Virus record (IMG/VR): IMGVR_UViG_3300026094_000034 | Location: 1-25,936 of that record | Length of the DNA stretch: 25,936 bases | Reading direction: 5' to 3' (one strand) | Origin: a virus | Shown: positions 7,573 through 14,663 of the stretch, one piece after another | Position numbering within the stretch: position 1 is the first letter of the stretch | Layout of the letters: every line of letters begins with the position of its first letter | Program-made: the position numbers and the translations under genes | The notes under the pieces: model-generated | Told to the model about the DNA's origin: nothing | The model's database searches: none | Seen by the model: only the letters and a program-made list of their open reading frames with translations

Positions 7573-9885
7573 ATGACTACTACGAATAGAATACTACTAA
7601 AGAAGTCCTCGGTCGAAGGAAAAATACCGAGTGCTTCTGATGTTGAGTTTGGAGAGTTAGCTCTTAACTTCTCCGACGGCCGTCTTTATTTTAAAAACTC
7701 TGATAATCTTATTGACTTTTTTTCGAGTGGTAGTTCGAGTGAATCGAGTACTCTTCCGTTTGCAGTAAATGAAGCCAATTTTGGCGATTTAACAACAGAT
7801 GAATCGAACAAATTAACATTTGATCTTGGTGAAATAACTAATACCGAAACTTTTTCTCATGATTTTGGAAGTCTGACAGAAATAGATGGCGTTAATCAAG
7901 TTATTAACACAACTGATGACCTTAGTGAAGGATTAACGAATCTTTATTATCTTGATTCAAGAGTCGATAATCACCTTAATGGCGGAACTGGTGTATCTTA
8001 TTCAAGTGGTACTATCTCAATTGGTCAGGATGTTAGTACTACAGACGATGTTACATTTAACGATGTAACCGTTGATGGCGACCTCATTGTCAACGGCACA
8101 AACACAACGCTTAACACTACGACTCTTGATGTTGAGGATCTTAACATTACTGTTGCGAGTGGTGCGACTAGCGCTACGACAGCAAACGGTGCTGGTCTTA
8201 CTGTTAACCTTGGTTCGGATGGAACGGTAGACTTTACATACGATTCATCGAACGATCGTCTGTCATCTAATAAGTCAATTGCAACTGATATTATTGGTAC
8301 CGTTAGTGATATCACTAACCATGATACGGACGACCTCTCAGAAGGAGTGTCAAATCTATACTACACAGATACACGTGTAAGAAATGCGGTATCTGTTTCT
8401 GGTGATCTAAGTTACAACTCTACGACCGGCACATTCTCATTTACTGAAAGAACCGATGCCGAAGTTCGTGGGCTATTAAGTGCAACCGGCGATCTATCAT
8501 ATGATTCTACGACCGGCGTATTCTCATTTACTGAAAGAACTGATGCTGAAGTTCGTGGGCTATTAAGTGCAACCGGTGATCTAAGTTACAACTCTACGAC
8601 CGGCACATTCTCATTTACCGAACGCAGTGAATCACAGATTCGTGATCTCTTCTCCGCATCAGGAGACTTGACATACAATTCATCAACAGGTACTTTTTCT
8701 GTTACTAGTTACACTACGGCTGACTTTGACACTGACTTTACAGTCAAGACAACCAACGATCTCTCCGAAGGATCGGTCAATCTATACTATACCGATGCAA
8801 GGGTAGATGCTCGTATCGGTGATGGTATACTAACTGTTTCAGGAGGAAGCGGACTTACAGGTTCGGGTACGTTTGACGCGAATGCATCATCAAATAATAC
8901 AATAACAATTAACCACGCCGATACTTCGTCACAAGGATCGGTAAACGGTTCGGGCAATACGTTTATTCAGGACGTTACACTTGATACGTTTGGTCATGTT
9001 ACTGGTCTTGGGACCGCAACGGTTGTCATTCCTGATACCGCTAATGATGCGACGATCACCGTCTCTGCTGGTACTGGTTTGTCTGGTGGTGGTGACTTTA
9101 CAACCGATCAATCCACGAACGAGACGATCTCTCTTAGTGTTGACACTTCAACCATCGCAACACGATCATACGTTAATACTGAACTATCAAATCTTGTTGA
9201 TAGCTCTCCAAGTACACTCGACACGTTAAACGAACTTGCTGCTGCACTTGGCGATGACCCTGATTTTGCAACTACTGTGTCTAATCAGATTGGAACTAAG
9301 GCGGATGAAACCACAACAATATCAGCTGGTTCAGGACTTACTGGCGGCGGCGATCTTTCGACCAACCGTACTATCAGTCATGCTGATACATCATCGCAGA
9401 GTTCTGTAAATAACTCTGGCGGTACAGTTATTCAAGATGTCACGCTTGACGGATTCGGTCATGTTACGAATCTAAATTCAAAAACACTGACTGCGTCTGA
9501 CACAAGTTATGACAACACATCTTCTGATTTATCATCTACAGATGTCAAATCAGCTTTAGATGAAATTGCAGACAATTTTGCTCCTCTCCTTATTGAAGGA
9601 AACACACAGACGGGAAATTATACTCTTCAATTGTCAGACATAGCTAAAGTTATAGAAATGGATAACTCATCAGCTGCTACGGTAACCATTCCTTCAAATG
9701 CAAATGTGCAATTTCCTATTGGAACAGTTATCAACATCTATGCACAAACAAGTAATACTGTGACTATTCAAGGACAATCAGGAGTGACGGTACGCAATTC
9801 TGGTGATATAGCTAACCAATTTAAAGAAGTATCATGCAGAAAACGTGCCACAGATGAATGGGTACTTGTAGGTGATATTATCTAA
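7573..9885 (+). CDS. Large tail-fibre protein 2 (shaft paralogous to fibre 3)
   Basis: This 770-residue protein has Shine-Dalgarno AAAGG nine bases ahead of the start and a leader with a late promoter. The N-terminus ('RILLKKSSVEGKIPS...EFGELALNFSDGRLYFK') is a typical fibre attachment domain. The shaft carries 'DDLSEG-x-NLYYTDxRV' modules, a four-copy 29-residue tandem repeat (residues 277 to about 378) and 'GLTGGGDLS-x-NRTISHADTSS' modules. Long stretches match the shaft of fibre 3 closely. The last ~100 residues differ: they form the C-terminal beta domain common in phage fibres (NYTLQLSDIAKVIEMDNSS ... ATDEWVLVGDII). From about base 9480 the base composition drops, so this end looks like an exchanged module. 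The stop overlaps the start of the lectin-domain gene by one base (TAATG), suggesting coupled production of the two proteins and that they work together. Confidence 0.88.
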   Translation: MTTTNRILLKKSSVEGKIPSASDVEFGELALNFSDGRLYFKNSDNLIDFFSSGSSSESSTLPFAVNEANFGDLTTDESNKLTFDLGEITNTETFSHDFGSLTEIDGVNQVINTTDDLSEGLTNLYYLDSRVDNHLNGGTGVSYSSGTISIGQDVSTTDDVTFNDVTVDGDLIVNGTNTTLNTTTLDVEDLNITVASGATSATTANGAGLTVNLGSDGTVDFTYDSSNDRLSSNKSIATDIIGTVSDITNHDTDDLSEGVSNLYYTDTRVRNAVSVSGDLSYNSTTGTFSFTERTDAEVRGLLSATGDLSYDSTTGVFSFTERTDAEVRGLLSATGDLSYNSTTGTFSFTERSESQIRDLFSASGDLTYNSSTGTFSVTSYTTADFDTDFTVKTTNDLSEGSVNLYYTDARVDARIGDGILTVSGGSGLTGSGTFDANASSNNTITINHADTSSQGSVNGSGNTFIQDVTLDTFGHVTGLGTATVVIPDTANDATITVSAGTGLSGGGDFTTDQSTNETISLSVDTSTIATRSYVNTELSNLVDSSPSTLDTLNELAAALGDDPDFATTVSNQIGTKADETTTISAGSGLTGGGDLSTNRTISHADTSSQSSVNNSGGTVIQDVTLDGFGHVTNLNSKTLTASDTSYDNTSSDLSSTDVKSALDEIADNFAPLLIEGNTQTGNYTLQLSDIAKVIEMDNSSAATVTIPSNANVQFPIGTVINIYAQTSNTVTIQGQSGVTVRNSGDIANQFKEVSCRKRATDEWVLVGDII
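8113..8165 (+). repeat. Direct repeat, copy A (shared shaft DNA of fibres 2 and 3)
   Basis: These 53 bases match 11168-11220 with only three differences by eye, all third-position T/C changes; the longest uninterrupted identity is 23 bases. Both copies encode the same fibre shaft segment (TTLDVEDLNITVASGA). They are about 3.06 kb apart in the same orientation and flank the C-terminal half of fibre 2, the lectin gene and the N-terminal part of fibre 3. Confidence 0.85.
8401..8706 (+). repeat. 87-bp in-frame tandem repeat in fibre 2
   Basis: Units begin at 8401, 8488, 8575 and 8662 (exact 87-base spacing), the last being partial. Each encodes a 29-residue unit of the form GDLSYNSTTGTFSF followed by TERTDAEVRGLLSAT. 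Units 1 and 3 are nearly identical in DNA over their first ~45 bases; unit 4 has diverged. The spacing keeps the reading frame, so gain or loss of a unit would change fibre length without breaking the gene. Fibre 3 has only one related segment at the equivalent position. Confidence 0.88.
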
Positions 9886-10520
9886 TGTATAGAAATCGTA
9901 ACAGAGGTGTTTTTAAGAGAGGAAACGCTCCTGAGTGGGTCACCAATTCCGGACGTTTGTTTAGAAATAGTCCCGGAATATACACCACCGAGTTCTACTC
10001 GACTAACGTTACAGCTGAAGGTGATCCTACAGATGCTCCAACTTTTTCTGTTGTAAGTGGTTCCTTACCTTCTGGTATGTCTCTATCATCAACGGGACAG
10101 ATATCAGGCACTCCTAATGGTGTATCTGATTTTACAAGTAATGTAGTAAGTAACTTTACAGTTAGAGCAGAAAATAAATACGGATTTGCCGACCAAGATT
10201 TTAATATACGTGTTGATTCGTATTACGTCGGTACAGTATGCATGGGTATGAATGAAAATCAATCTAGAACGGTTACTGCTCCTTCTGGATTTATATTTAC
10301 TCGAGTCGACTTTACAAGTTATGGTACTCCGGGAGGGAGTTGTCCAAACTTTTCTATCGGTGGTTGTCACTCAGGATCTAGACCCGGACAGTTATCTTCT
10401 AGCGCGTATCCCCGCACCAGTGTATCCGTTTCTGCATCTAACGGTGTGTTTGGTGATCCTTGTTTTGGAACATTTAAACGCTATAGGGGAGTGTTTGCGT
10501 ATTCTCCTATTAACCCATAA
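9885..10520 (+). CDS. Putative fibre-tip adhesin: Ig-like domain plus SUEL-type (galactose/rhamnose-binding) lectin domain
   Basis: This 211-residue protein starts one base inside the stop of fibre gene 2. Residues ~20-110 fit a putative Ig (He_PIG-type) domain: 'TFSVVSGSLPSGMSLSSTG' then 'QISGTP', closing with a 'FTVRAENKYGFADQDF' strand. Residues ~115-208 match the SUEL (Gal_Lectin) fold known from sea-urchin egg lectin, fish rhamnose-binding lectins, latrophilins and plant beta-galactosidase tails. Visible elements are C119, the 'VDFTSYGTPGGSCPNF' segment, 'GGCHSG', 'VSVSASNGVFGDPCFGTFK' and a final 'GVFAYSP' strand. Four of the eight canonical cysteines remain; the middle C-x-G-K-x-x-C pair and the terminal Cys are missing. 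No signal peptide. The domain similarity is recognised from memory of the family. Its role as a receptor-binding tip for fibre 2 is inferred from the overlap and the AT-rich block it shares with the fibre's C-terminus. Confidence 0.78.
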   Translation: MYRNRNRGVFKRGNAPEWVTNSGRLFRNSPGIYTTEFYSTNVTAEGDPTDAPTFSVVSGSLPSGMSLSSTGQISGTPNGVSDFTSNVVSNFTVRAENKYGFADQDFNIRVDSYYVGTVCMGMNENQSRTVTAPSGFIFTRVDFTSYGTPGGSCPNFSIGGCHSGSRPGQLSSSAYPRTSVSVSASNGVFGDPCFGTFKRYRGVFAYSPINP

Positions 10521-10523
10521 ATA
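10516..10523 (+). promoter_or_regulatory. T4-type late promoter motif (CATAAATA variant)
   Basis: CATAAATA overlaps the stop codon (TAA, 10518-10520) of the lectin gene and lies 38 bases before the ATG of fibre 3. Shine-Dalgarno AAGGA sits at 10548-10552. It is one base off the T4 consensus but matches the looser NATAAATA form used by marine T4-like phages. Promoter function is inferred. Confidence 0.55.
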
Positions 10524-10561
10524 TAAAGCAGTTTACCAGTTAATTTTAAGGAATAGTATAA

Positions 10562-12832
10562 ATGGCGTTTTCAGTTGAACTTGCATTAAGAAAAGGAACT
10601 GCTGCAGATAATAATGTATTTACAGGTGCTGTGGCCGAAGTAACCGTTGACACAACCAATAACACTTTACGTGTGCACGATGGTGCTACGGCTGGTGGGT
10701 TTGAGACGGCGTCTACTAGTGGTACTCAAACACTTACGAATAAGACACTCTCATCTCCAGAATTTACTGGTGAAATTAATGGAGATCTGATTCCGTCATC
10801 AGACGTTACATTTGACCTTGGTAGCGCAACAAATCGATGGAATGATCTGTACTTAAGCGGCAATACCATCGACATCGGTGGTGCAACGATTTCAGTCGTC
10901 GGTGGATCCTTTGAGTTTAAGGATTCCGGTGGTAACGATGCGGAGGTATCTCTTGCTGCAAATGACACCGACGATCTCGTAGAAGGCACAACAAATCTCT
11001 ACTACCTTGATTCTCGAGTCGATGCTCACTTATCTGGTGGAACCGGTGTTACTTATTCATCCGGCACAATCGCGATTGGTCAACCGGTAGGTACTACAGA
11101 TAACGTAACATTTAATGATCTGACAGTCGATGGTGACCTTATTGTGAACGGGTCGAGCACGACTCTGAACACTACGACTCTCGATGTTGAGGATCTTAAC
11201 ATTACCGTTGCGAGCGGTGCAGTTGATTCTTCATCGGCCGACGGCGCCGGCCTTACAGTCGATGGTGCAAATGCAACATTGACATATTCAAACGCAAGTG
11301 ATCGTTTTGTATTCAATAAGGATATCGAGGCAGCGACTCTGGTTGGTCAGGTTTCCGATATCTCAAATCACGATACCGACGATCTTTCTGAAGGATCATC
11401 CAATCTTTACTATACAGACACACGTGTACGAAACGCAGTAAGTGCTACGACGGGTCTTGACTACGACTCGGCCACCGGTGTGTTCAATCTTGCTGACACT
11501 ACGGTAACCGCAGGTACGTTTGGTTCAGCATCAGAAGTTCCAGTCATTACCGTTGATGCACAGGGTCGTATCACATCTGCTTCAACGACAAATGTTGCTG
11601 GTGTATCAAGCTTCTCGTACGACAGTGCGACTGGCGATCTTGATATTGGTACAGCGGACGGATCAACGTTTACTGCTACAGTTGACCTTGGACCGTTCTC
11701 AACAGACGATCTTGCCGAAGGTACAAATCTTTATTACACCGACGCACGGGTCGACGCACATTTAAGTGGTGGTTCTGGTATTGACTTTTCGAGCGGTACG
11801 ATCAGCCACTCCGATACGTCATCAGTCAGCAATGTATCCGCAACATCAAACACGTTTATTGATGCGATTACGTTTGATACCTTTGGTCACGTCACAGCTG
11901 TATCAACGTCAACAGCTGCACCGCCGAACGACGCAACGATTACTGTCTCAGCTGGCACCGGGCTAAATGGCGGCGGAAACTTTACGACCGATCAGTCAGG
12001 TAATGAAACGATCTCACTTGACGTTGACACAAGTACGATTGCCACGCGATCGTACGTTGATACGGAGGTAGCAAATCTTGTTGACTCGTCTCCGTCAACG
12101 CTTGATACTCTCAATGAGCTTGCTGCTGCTCTTGGCGACGATCCGAACTTTGCTACGACAGTGGCAAATGATATCGGAGATAAAGCAGATAAGACTATCG
12201 ACATTAATGCTGGTTCCGGTCTTACTGGCGGCGGAGATCTTTCAGCAAATCGTACGATCAGCCACGCGGACACATCGAGTCAGTCGTCAGTAAATAACTC
12301 TGGTAACACAGTTATTCAAGACATCACTCTTGATGGTTTCGGTCATATCACCGGTCTTTCTTCTAAAACAATCGATCCGCCGACTCTTGATACACTCGGT
12401 CTTGATACTAACGATGACGTTCAGTTTGACTCACTCGGTATTGGTACTGCCGCAACTGGTGTGTCCGGTGAGATCGTGGCGACGGGTGATATTACATCGA
12501 ATGCATCTGATGATCGTCTTAAGACTAAGCTTGGTGGTATCGAGAATGCTCTTGATAAGGTTGAGTCGCTGAGTGGCTTCTACTTCGAGTTTAACGATAC
12601 GGCTATCAATCTTGGCCTTCAGGAAGGCAAAAGAGTCGGTGTATCGGCTCAAGAAGTGCAGAACGTTCTTCCGGAAGTCGTTAGAGACTCTCCAGTTGAT
12701 AACGAGTACCTTACTGTTCAATACGAGAAGATGGTGCCCCTTCTTATCGAAGCGATCAAGGAACAGTCTTCCACAATCGAAGATCTTAAGAGTAGAATAA
12801 ATACTCTTGAAGAACAATCGCATTCTCACTGA
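10562..12832 (+). CDS. Large tail-fibre protein 3 with C-terminal S74 self-cleaving chaperone domain
   Basis: This 756-residue protein has a clear Shine-Dalgarno sequence (AAGGA) ten bases upstream of the start. The N-terminus (residues 1-47; 'LRKGTAADNNVFTGAVAEVT', then 'TLRVHDGATAGG') is the Mtd-N-type fibre attachment domain. The long Ser/Thr/Asp/Gly shaft is paralogous to fibre 2, including 'TTLDVEDLNITVASGA' and 'TSTIATRSYVDTEVANLVD'. Residues ~645-756 are an S74 intramolecular chaperone domain: 'SNASDDRLKTKLGGIENAL' with the predicted catalytic Ser at 649, then 'GVSAQEVQNVLPEVV' and a terminal coiled coil. In this family the domain helps the fibre trimerise and then cuts itself off in front of the Ser. 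The mature fibre is therefore probably about 648 residues. Confidence 0.9.
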   Translation: MAFSVELALRKGTAADNNVFTGAVAEVTVDTTNNTLRVHDGATAGGFETASTSGTQTLTNKTLSSPEFTGEINGDLIPSSDVTFDLGSATNRWNDLYLSGNTIDIGGATISVVGGSFEFKDSGGNDAEVSLAANDTDDLVEGTTNLYYLDSRVDAHLSGGTGVTYSSGTIAIGQPVGTTDNVTFNDLTVDGDLIVNGSSTTLNTTTLDVEDLNITVASGAVDSSSADGAGLTVDGANATLTYSNASDRFVFNKDIEAATLVGQVSDISNHDTDDLSEGSSNLYYTDTRVRNAVSATTGLDYDSATGVFNLADTTVTAGTFGSASEVPVITVDAQGRITSASTTNVAGVSSFSYDSATGDLDIGTADGSTFTATVDLGPFSTDDLAEGTNLYYTDARVDAHLSGGSGIDFSSGTISHSDTSSVSNVSATSNTFIDAITFDTFGHVTAVSTSTAAPPNDATITVSAGTGLNGGGNFTTDQSGNETISLDVDTSTIATRSYVDTEVANLVDSSPSTLDTLNELAAALGDDPNFATTVANDIGDKADKTIDINAGSGLTGGGDLSANRTISHADTSSQSSVNNSGNTVIQDITLDGFGHITGLSSKTIDPPTLDTLGLDTNDDVQFDSLGIGTAATGVSGEIVATGDITSNASDDRLKTKLGGIENALDKVESLSGFYFEFNDTAINLGLQEGKRVGVSAQEVQNVLPEVVRDSPVDNEYLTVQYEKMVPLLIEAIKEQSSTIEDLKSRINTLEEQSHSH
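11168..11220 (+). repeat. Direct repeat, copy B (shared shaft DNA of fibres 2 and 3)
   Basis: This is the second copy of the 53-base segment at 8113-8165, with three T/C differences by eye. It is in frame and at the equivalent position of the fibre 3 shaft, so a crossover between the copies would give a continuous hybrid fibre gene. Confidence 0.85.
12788..12808 (+). promoter_or_regulatory. Late-promoter-like AATAAATA within a 7-bp inverted repeat
   Basis: AAGAGTA (12788-12794) is the perfect inverted complement of TACTCTT (12802-12808). The seven-base loop and first stem bases contain AATAAATA (12796-12803), which fits the NATAAATA late promoter form. It lies inside the end of fibre gene 3, about 50 bases before the next start at 12854. 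It may serve that gene; equally it may be a coincidence within coiled-coil coding sequence. Confidence 0.35.
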
Positions 12833-12853
12833 GAATCGATGAGGAAATATTAA

Positions 12854-13723
12854 ATGACGTCAATTACAACAAGAGAGACTACTGGAGGTGGTGCAACCGT
12901 AAAAGGTACACCACTTACCAACGCTGAGATAGACAACAACTTTATCTCGATTACAACGAGTAAACTCGAGGCGTCTCAAAATCTTAGTGATCTTACCGAT
13001 ACTGATGCGGCAAAGACAAACCTTGATCTTGCATCGATGGCTGCTCAAGAATCGACAAATGTTGATATTACTGGTGGTTCAATATCCGGAGTAACATTCT
13101 CTTCTGCCGACATTAATAGCGGTACAATTGATGGTGTCACGATATCCAACTCTACGATTAACAACGACATAAGTGGTACGGCTACAAATGTATCATCATC
13201 TTTAATCGCAGGAGACGGACTCAACGGATCGAACTATGATGGGTCATCATCCGTTACGTTTACAGTTGATTCTACAGTTCTTCGCGGTAGTGGTGATCAA
13301 ACAGTATCAGGTTCTTTTGAGATAGACTCACTTGGAGTTAACACTGCTGCTCCTGCATCAGATGGTGACATTCGAGCAACTGGCGATATCGTATCAAACT
13401 TTTCGTCGGATATTCGAAATAAGGAAAACATCCAAGACATTAACGATGCGCTAAATGTAGTTAATTCAATCGGCGGAAAAACGTTCGATTGGAGTGATGA
13501 ATATATAAATAGAAAAGGCGGAGAGGACGAGTACTTTCTTCAGAAACAAGACTTTGGTGTTATTGCTCAAGATGTACAACAATCGTTTCCTCTAGCAGTG
13601 AGAGAGCGAGAAAACGGTGAGTTGGCTGTTGATTATGTTAAGTTATGCTCTCTGGCGTTTGCAGCGATTAAAGAGCTTAACGAAAAAGTTGATAGTTTAA
13701 TTACACAACAAAGGAATTCATAA
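12854..13723 (+). CDS. Short tail-fibre protein with C-terminal S74 self-cleaving chaperone domain
   Basis: This 289-residue protein is preceded by GAGGAAA (12841-12847). The N-terminal ~170 residues are fibre-like: 'TTRETTGGGATVKGTPLTNA' (a motif shared by short phage fibres), 'NLSDLTDTDAAKTNLDL', and 'GTIDGVTISNSTINNDISGT'. Residues ~180-289 form an S74 domain: 'SSDIRNKENIQDINDAL' with predicted catalytic Ser185, 'FDW' core, 'FGVIAQDVQQSFPLAV' and a C-terminal helix. Cleavage would leave a mature protein of about 184 residues and release the chaperone. It immediately follows a second S74 fibre gene but is not a simple duplicate, since the linker between the catalytic Ser and the GVIAQ motif carries a distinct insertion (KGGEDEYFLQKQ). 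An internal TATAAATA (13504-13511) may drive the next gene. Confidence 0.87.
   Translation: MTSITTRETTGGGATVKGTPLTNAEIDNNFISITTSKLEASQNLSDLTDTDAAKTNLDLASMAAQESTNVDITGGSISGVTFSSADINSGTIDGVTISNSTINNDISGTATNVSSSLIAGDGLNGSNYDGSSSVTFTVDSTVLRGSGDQTVSGSFEIDSLGVNTAAPASDGDIRATGDIVSNFSSDIRNKENIQDINDALNVVNSIGGKTFDWSDEYINRKGGEDEYFLQKQDFGVIAQDVQQSFPLAVRERENGELAVDYVKLCSLAFAAIKELNEKVDSLITQQRNS
13504..13511 (+). promoter_or_regulatory. Intragenic T4-type late promoter motif (TATAAATA)
   Basis: An exact TATAAATA lies inside the S74 domain coding region, 215 bases upstream of the glycine-rich tip gene at 13726. It could provide extra late transcription for the distal fibre genes. AT-rich coding sequence can produce this octamer by chance, so confidence is limited. 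Confidence 0.35.
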
Positions 13724-13725
13724 AA

Positions 13726-14325
13726 ATGGCAACAGCACTTACAGCATCGGGGATTCAGTTTCCTGATGATACGGTTACGTCGACAAATCTTCTTCCGTCG
13801 GGCACTCGTCTGCTCTTTCATAACTCGTCTGCTCCTACGGGTTGGACTAAGGATACCTCAATTAACGACTCAGCACTTAGAGTTGTAAGTGGAACACCGG
13901 GTTCCGGCGGTTCAGCTGGATTTTCATCGGCACTTGGATCACCATCTGTGTCAGGTTCTGTATCATTAAGTGGTGATCCAGGCACTGGTAACCTCTCAAC
14001 AAGTATCTCTGGCAATGTCAACGTCGGATCGACCACACTAAGTACGTCACAGATGCCTAGCCACTTTCACTGTTCCGGTCCACATGGTAACGCCGGCGGC
14101 GGTGGATTGAGGGCCGACGCATGTGGCGGCGGCGGCGGTGCCGATGGAACATTCCGAGTGTCAAATACGGGCGGATCTGGATCACACGGTCACAATGCTG
14201 GTCATAATTTGTCTGGATCAATTTCAGGTTCACCGGATCGTGGTACTTTATCTGGTTCGCTTTCATCTGCTTCAGCATCAATCAACGTGAAATTCCAAGA
14301 CTTTATTCTCGCTCAGAAGGACTAA
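13726..14325 (+). CDS. Glycine-rich fibre-tip/collar-like protein
   Basis: This 199-residue protein begins three bases after the preceding stop, with Shine-Dalgarno AAAGGA upstream. The N-terminal segment (TALTASGIQFPDDTVTST) is a common link module in phage fibres. Next comes 'GTRLLFHNSSAPTGWTKDTS', typical of tail-collar-domain and fibre-tip proteins. The distal half has two His-x-His motifs (HFH at 113-115, HGH at 154-156) flanking a glycine-rich loop region (GNAGGGGLRADACGGGGG, residues ~119-141), and a closing 'NVKFQDFILAQKD' strand. Glycine-rich loops are characteristic of phage receptor-binding tips such as the T-even gp38 adhesins, and His-x-His motifs bind iron in the T4 long-fibre tip. 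Both comparisons are by pattern, not by proven homology. Most likely a short-fibre or receptor-binding tip. Confidence 0.78.
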   Translation: MATALTASGIQFPDDTVTSTNLLPSGTRLLFHNSSAPTGWTKDTSINDSALRVVSGTPGSGGSAGFSSALGSPSVSGSVSLSGDPGTGNLSTSISGNVNVGSTTLSTSQMPSHFHCSGPHGNAGGGGLRADACGGGGGADGTFRVSNTGGSGSHGHNAGHNLSGSISGSPDRGTLSGSLSSASASINVKFQDFILAQKD

Positions 14326-14333
14326 TATATAAT

Positions 14334-14663
14334 ATGACGATTGAGATAAAGGACAATTGTCCTCTAAATAAGTTTAAACCATGTAAGAAGTTTGATTGCG
14401 CGTGGTATACACAGATTCGTGGTACCGATCCAAACACGGGTAAAGAAGTCGATAACTACGGATGCGCGGTCGCATGGCTTCCGATGTTATTGATTGAAAA
14501 CTCACAACAAAGTCGTCAGACTGGAGCAGCCGTCGAATCATTTAGAAATGAAATGGTTGACGCTAATTATGCATCACAGAATCTTATGAGAGCGATTGCG
14601 CAAGTACAGTCGTCAGACGAACCGATACAAAAGTACATAACCGAGGATAACAACAATGTCTGA
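14334..14663 (+). CDS. Conserved marine-phage protein with N-terminal cysteine cluster
   Basis: This 109-residue protein has an N-terminal cysteine pattern, C-P-L-N-x4-C-x3-D-C (CPLNKFKPCKKFDCAWYTQI), with a further Cys at 'NYGCAVAWLPMLLIE'. That gives four cysteines, enough for a small metal site or disulfides. The C-terminal half is predicted helical ('AAVESFRNEMVDANYASQNL'). I recall near-identical small proteins next to fibre genes in marine T4-like phages, all annotated as hypothetical. The stop overlaps the next start by eight bases. Function is unknown; an assembly or virion-associated role is only suggested by position. Confidence 0.72.
   Translation: MTIEIKDNCPLNKFKPCKKFDCAWYTQIRGTDPNTGKEVDNYGCAVAWLPMLLIENSQQSRQTGAAVESFRNEMVDANYASQNLMRAIAQVQSSDEPIQKYITEDNNNV

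Noticed and set aside
8401-8706. CRISPR-like array
   Set aside because: The 87-base units are contiguous coding repeats without unique spacers and keep a reading frame; they are a fibre shaft repeat.
12431-12829. 132-codon open frame on the minus strand opposite the S74 domain
   Set aside because: Mirrors conserved S74 coding sequence; all accepted genes are on the + strand.
14328-14333. TATAAT directly before the ATG at 14334
   Set aside because: No -35 element at a suitable distance and it abuts the start codon, so it is not convincing as a promoter.
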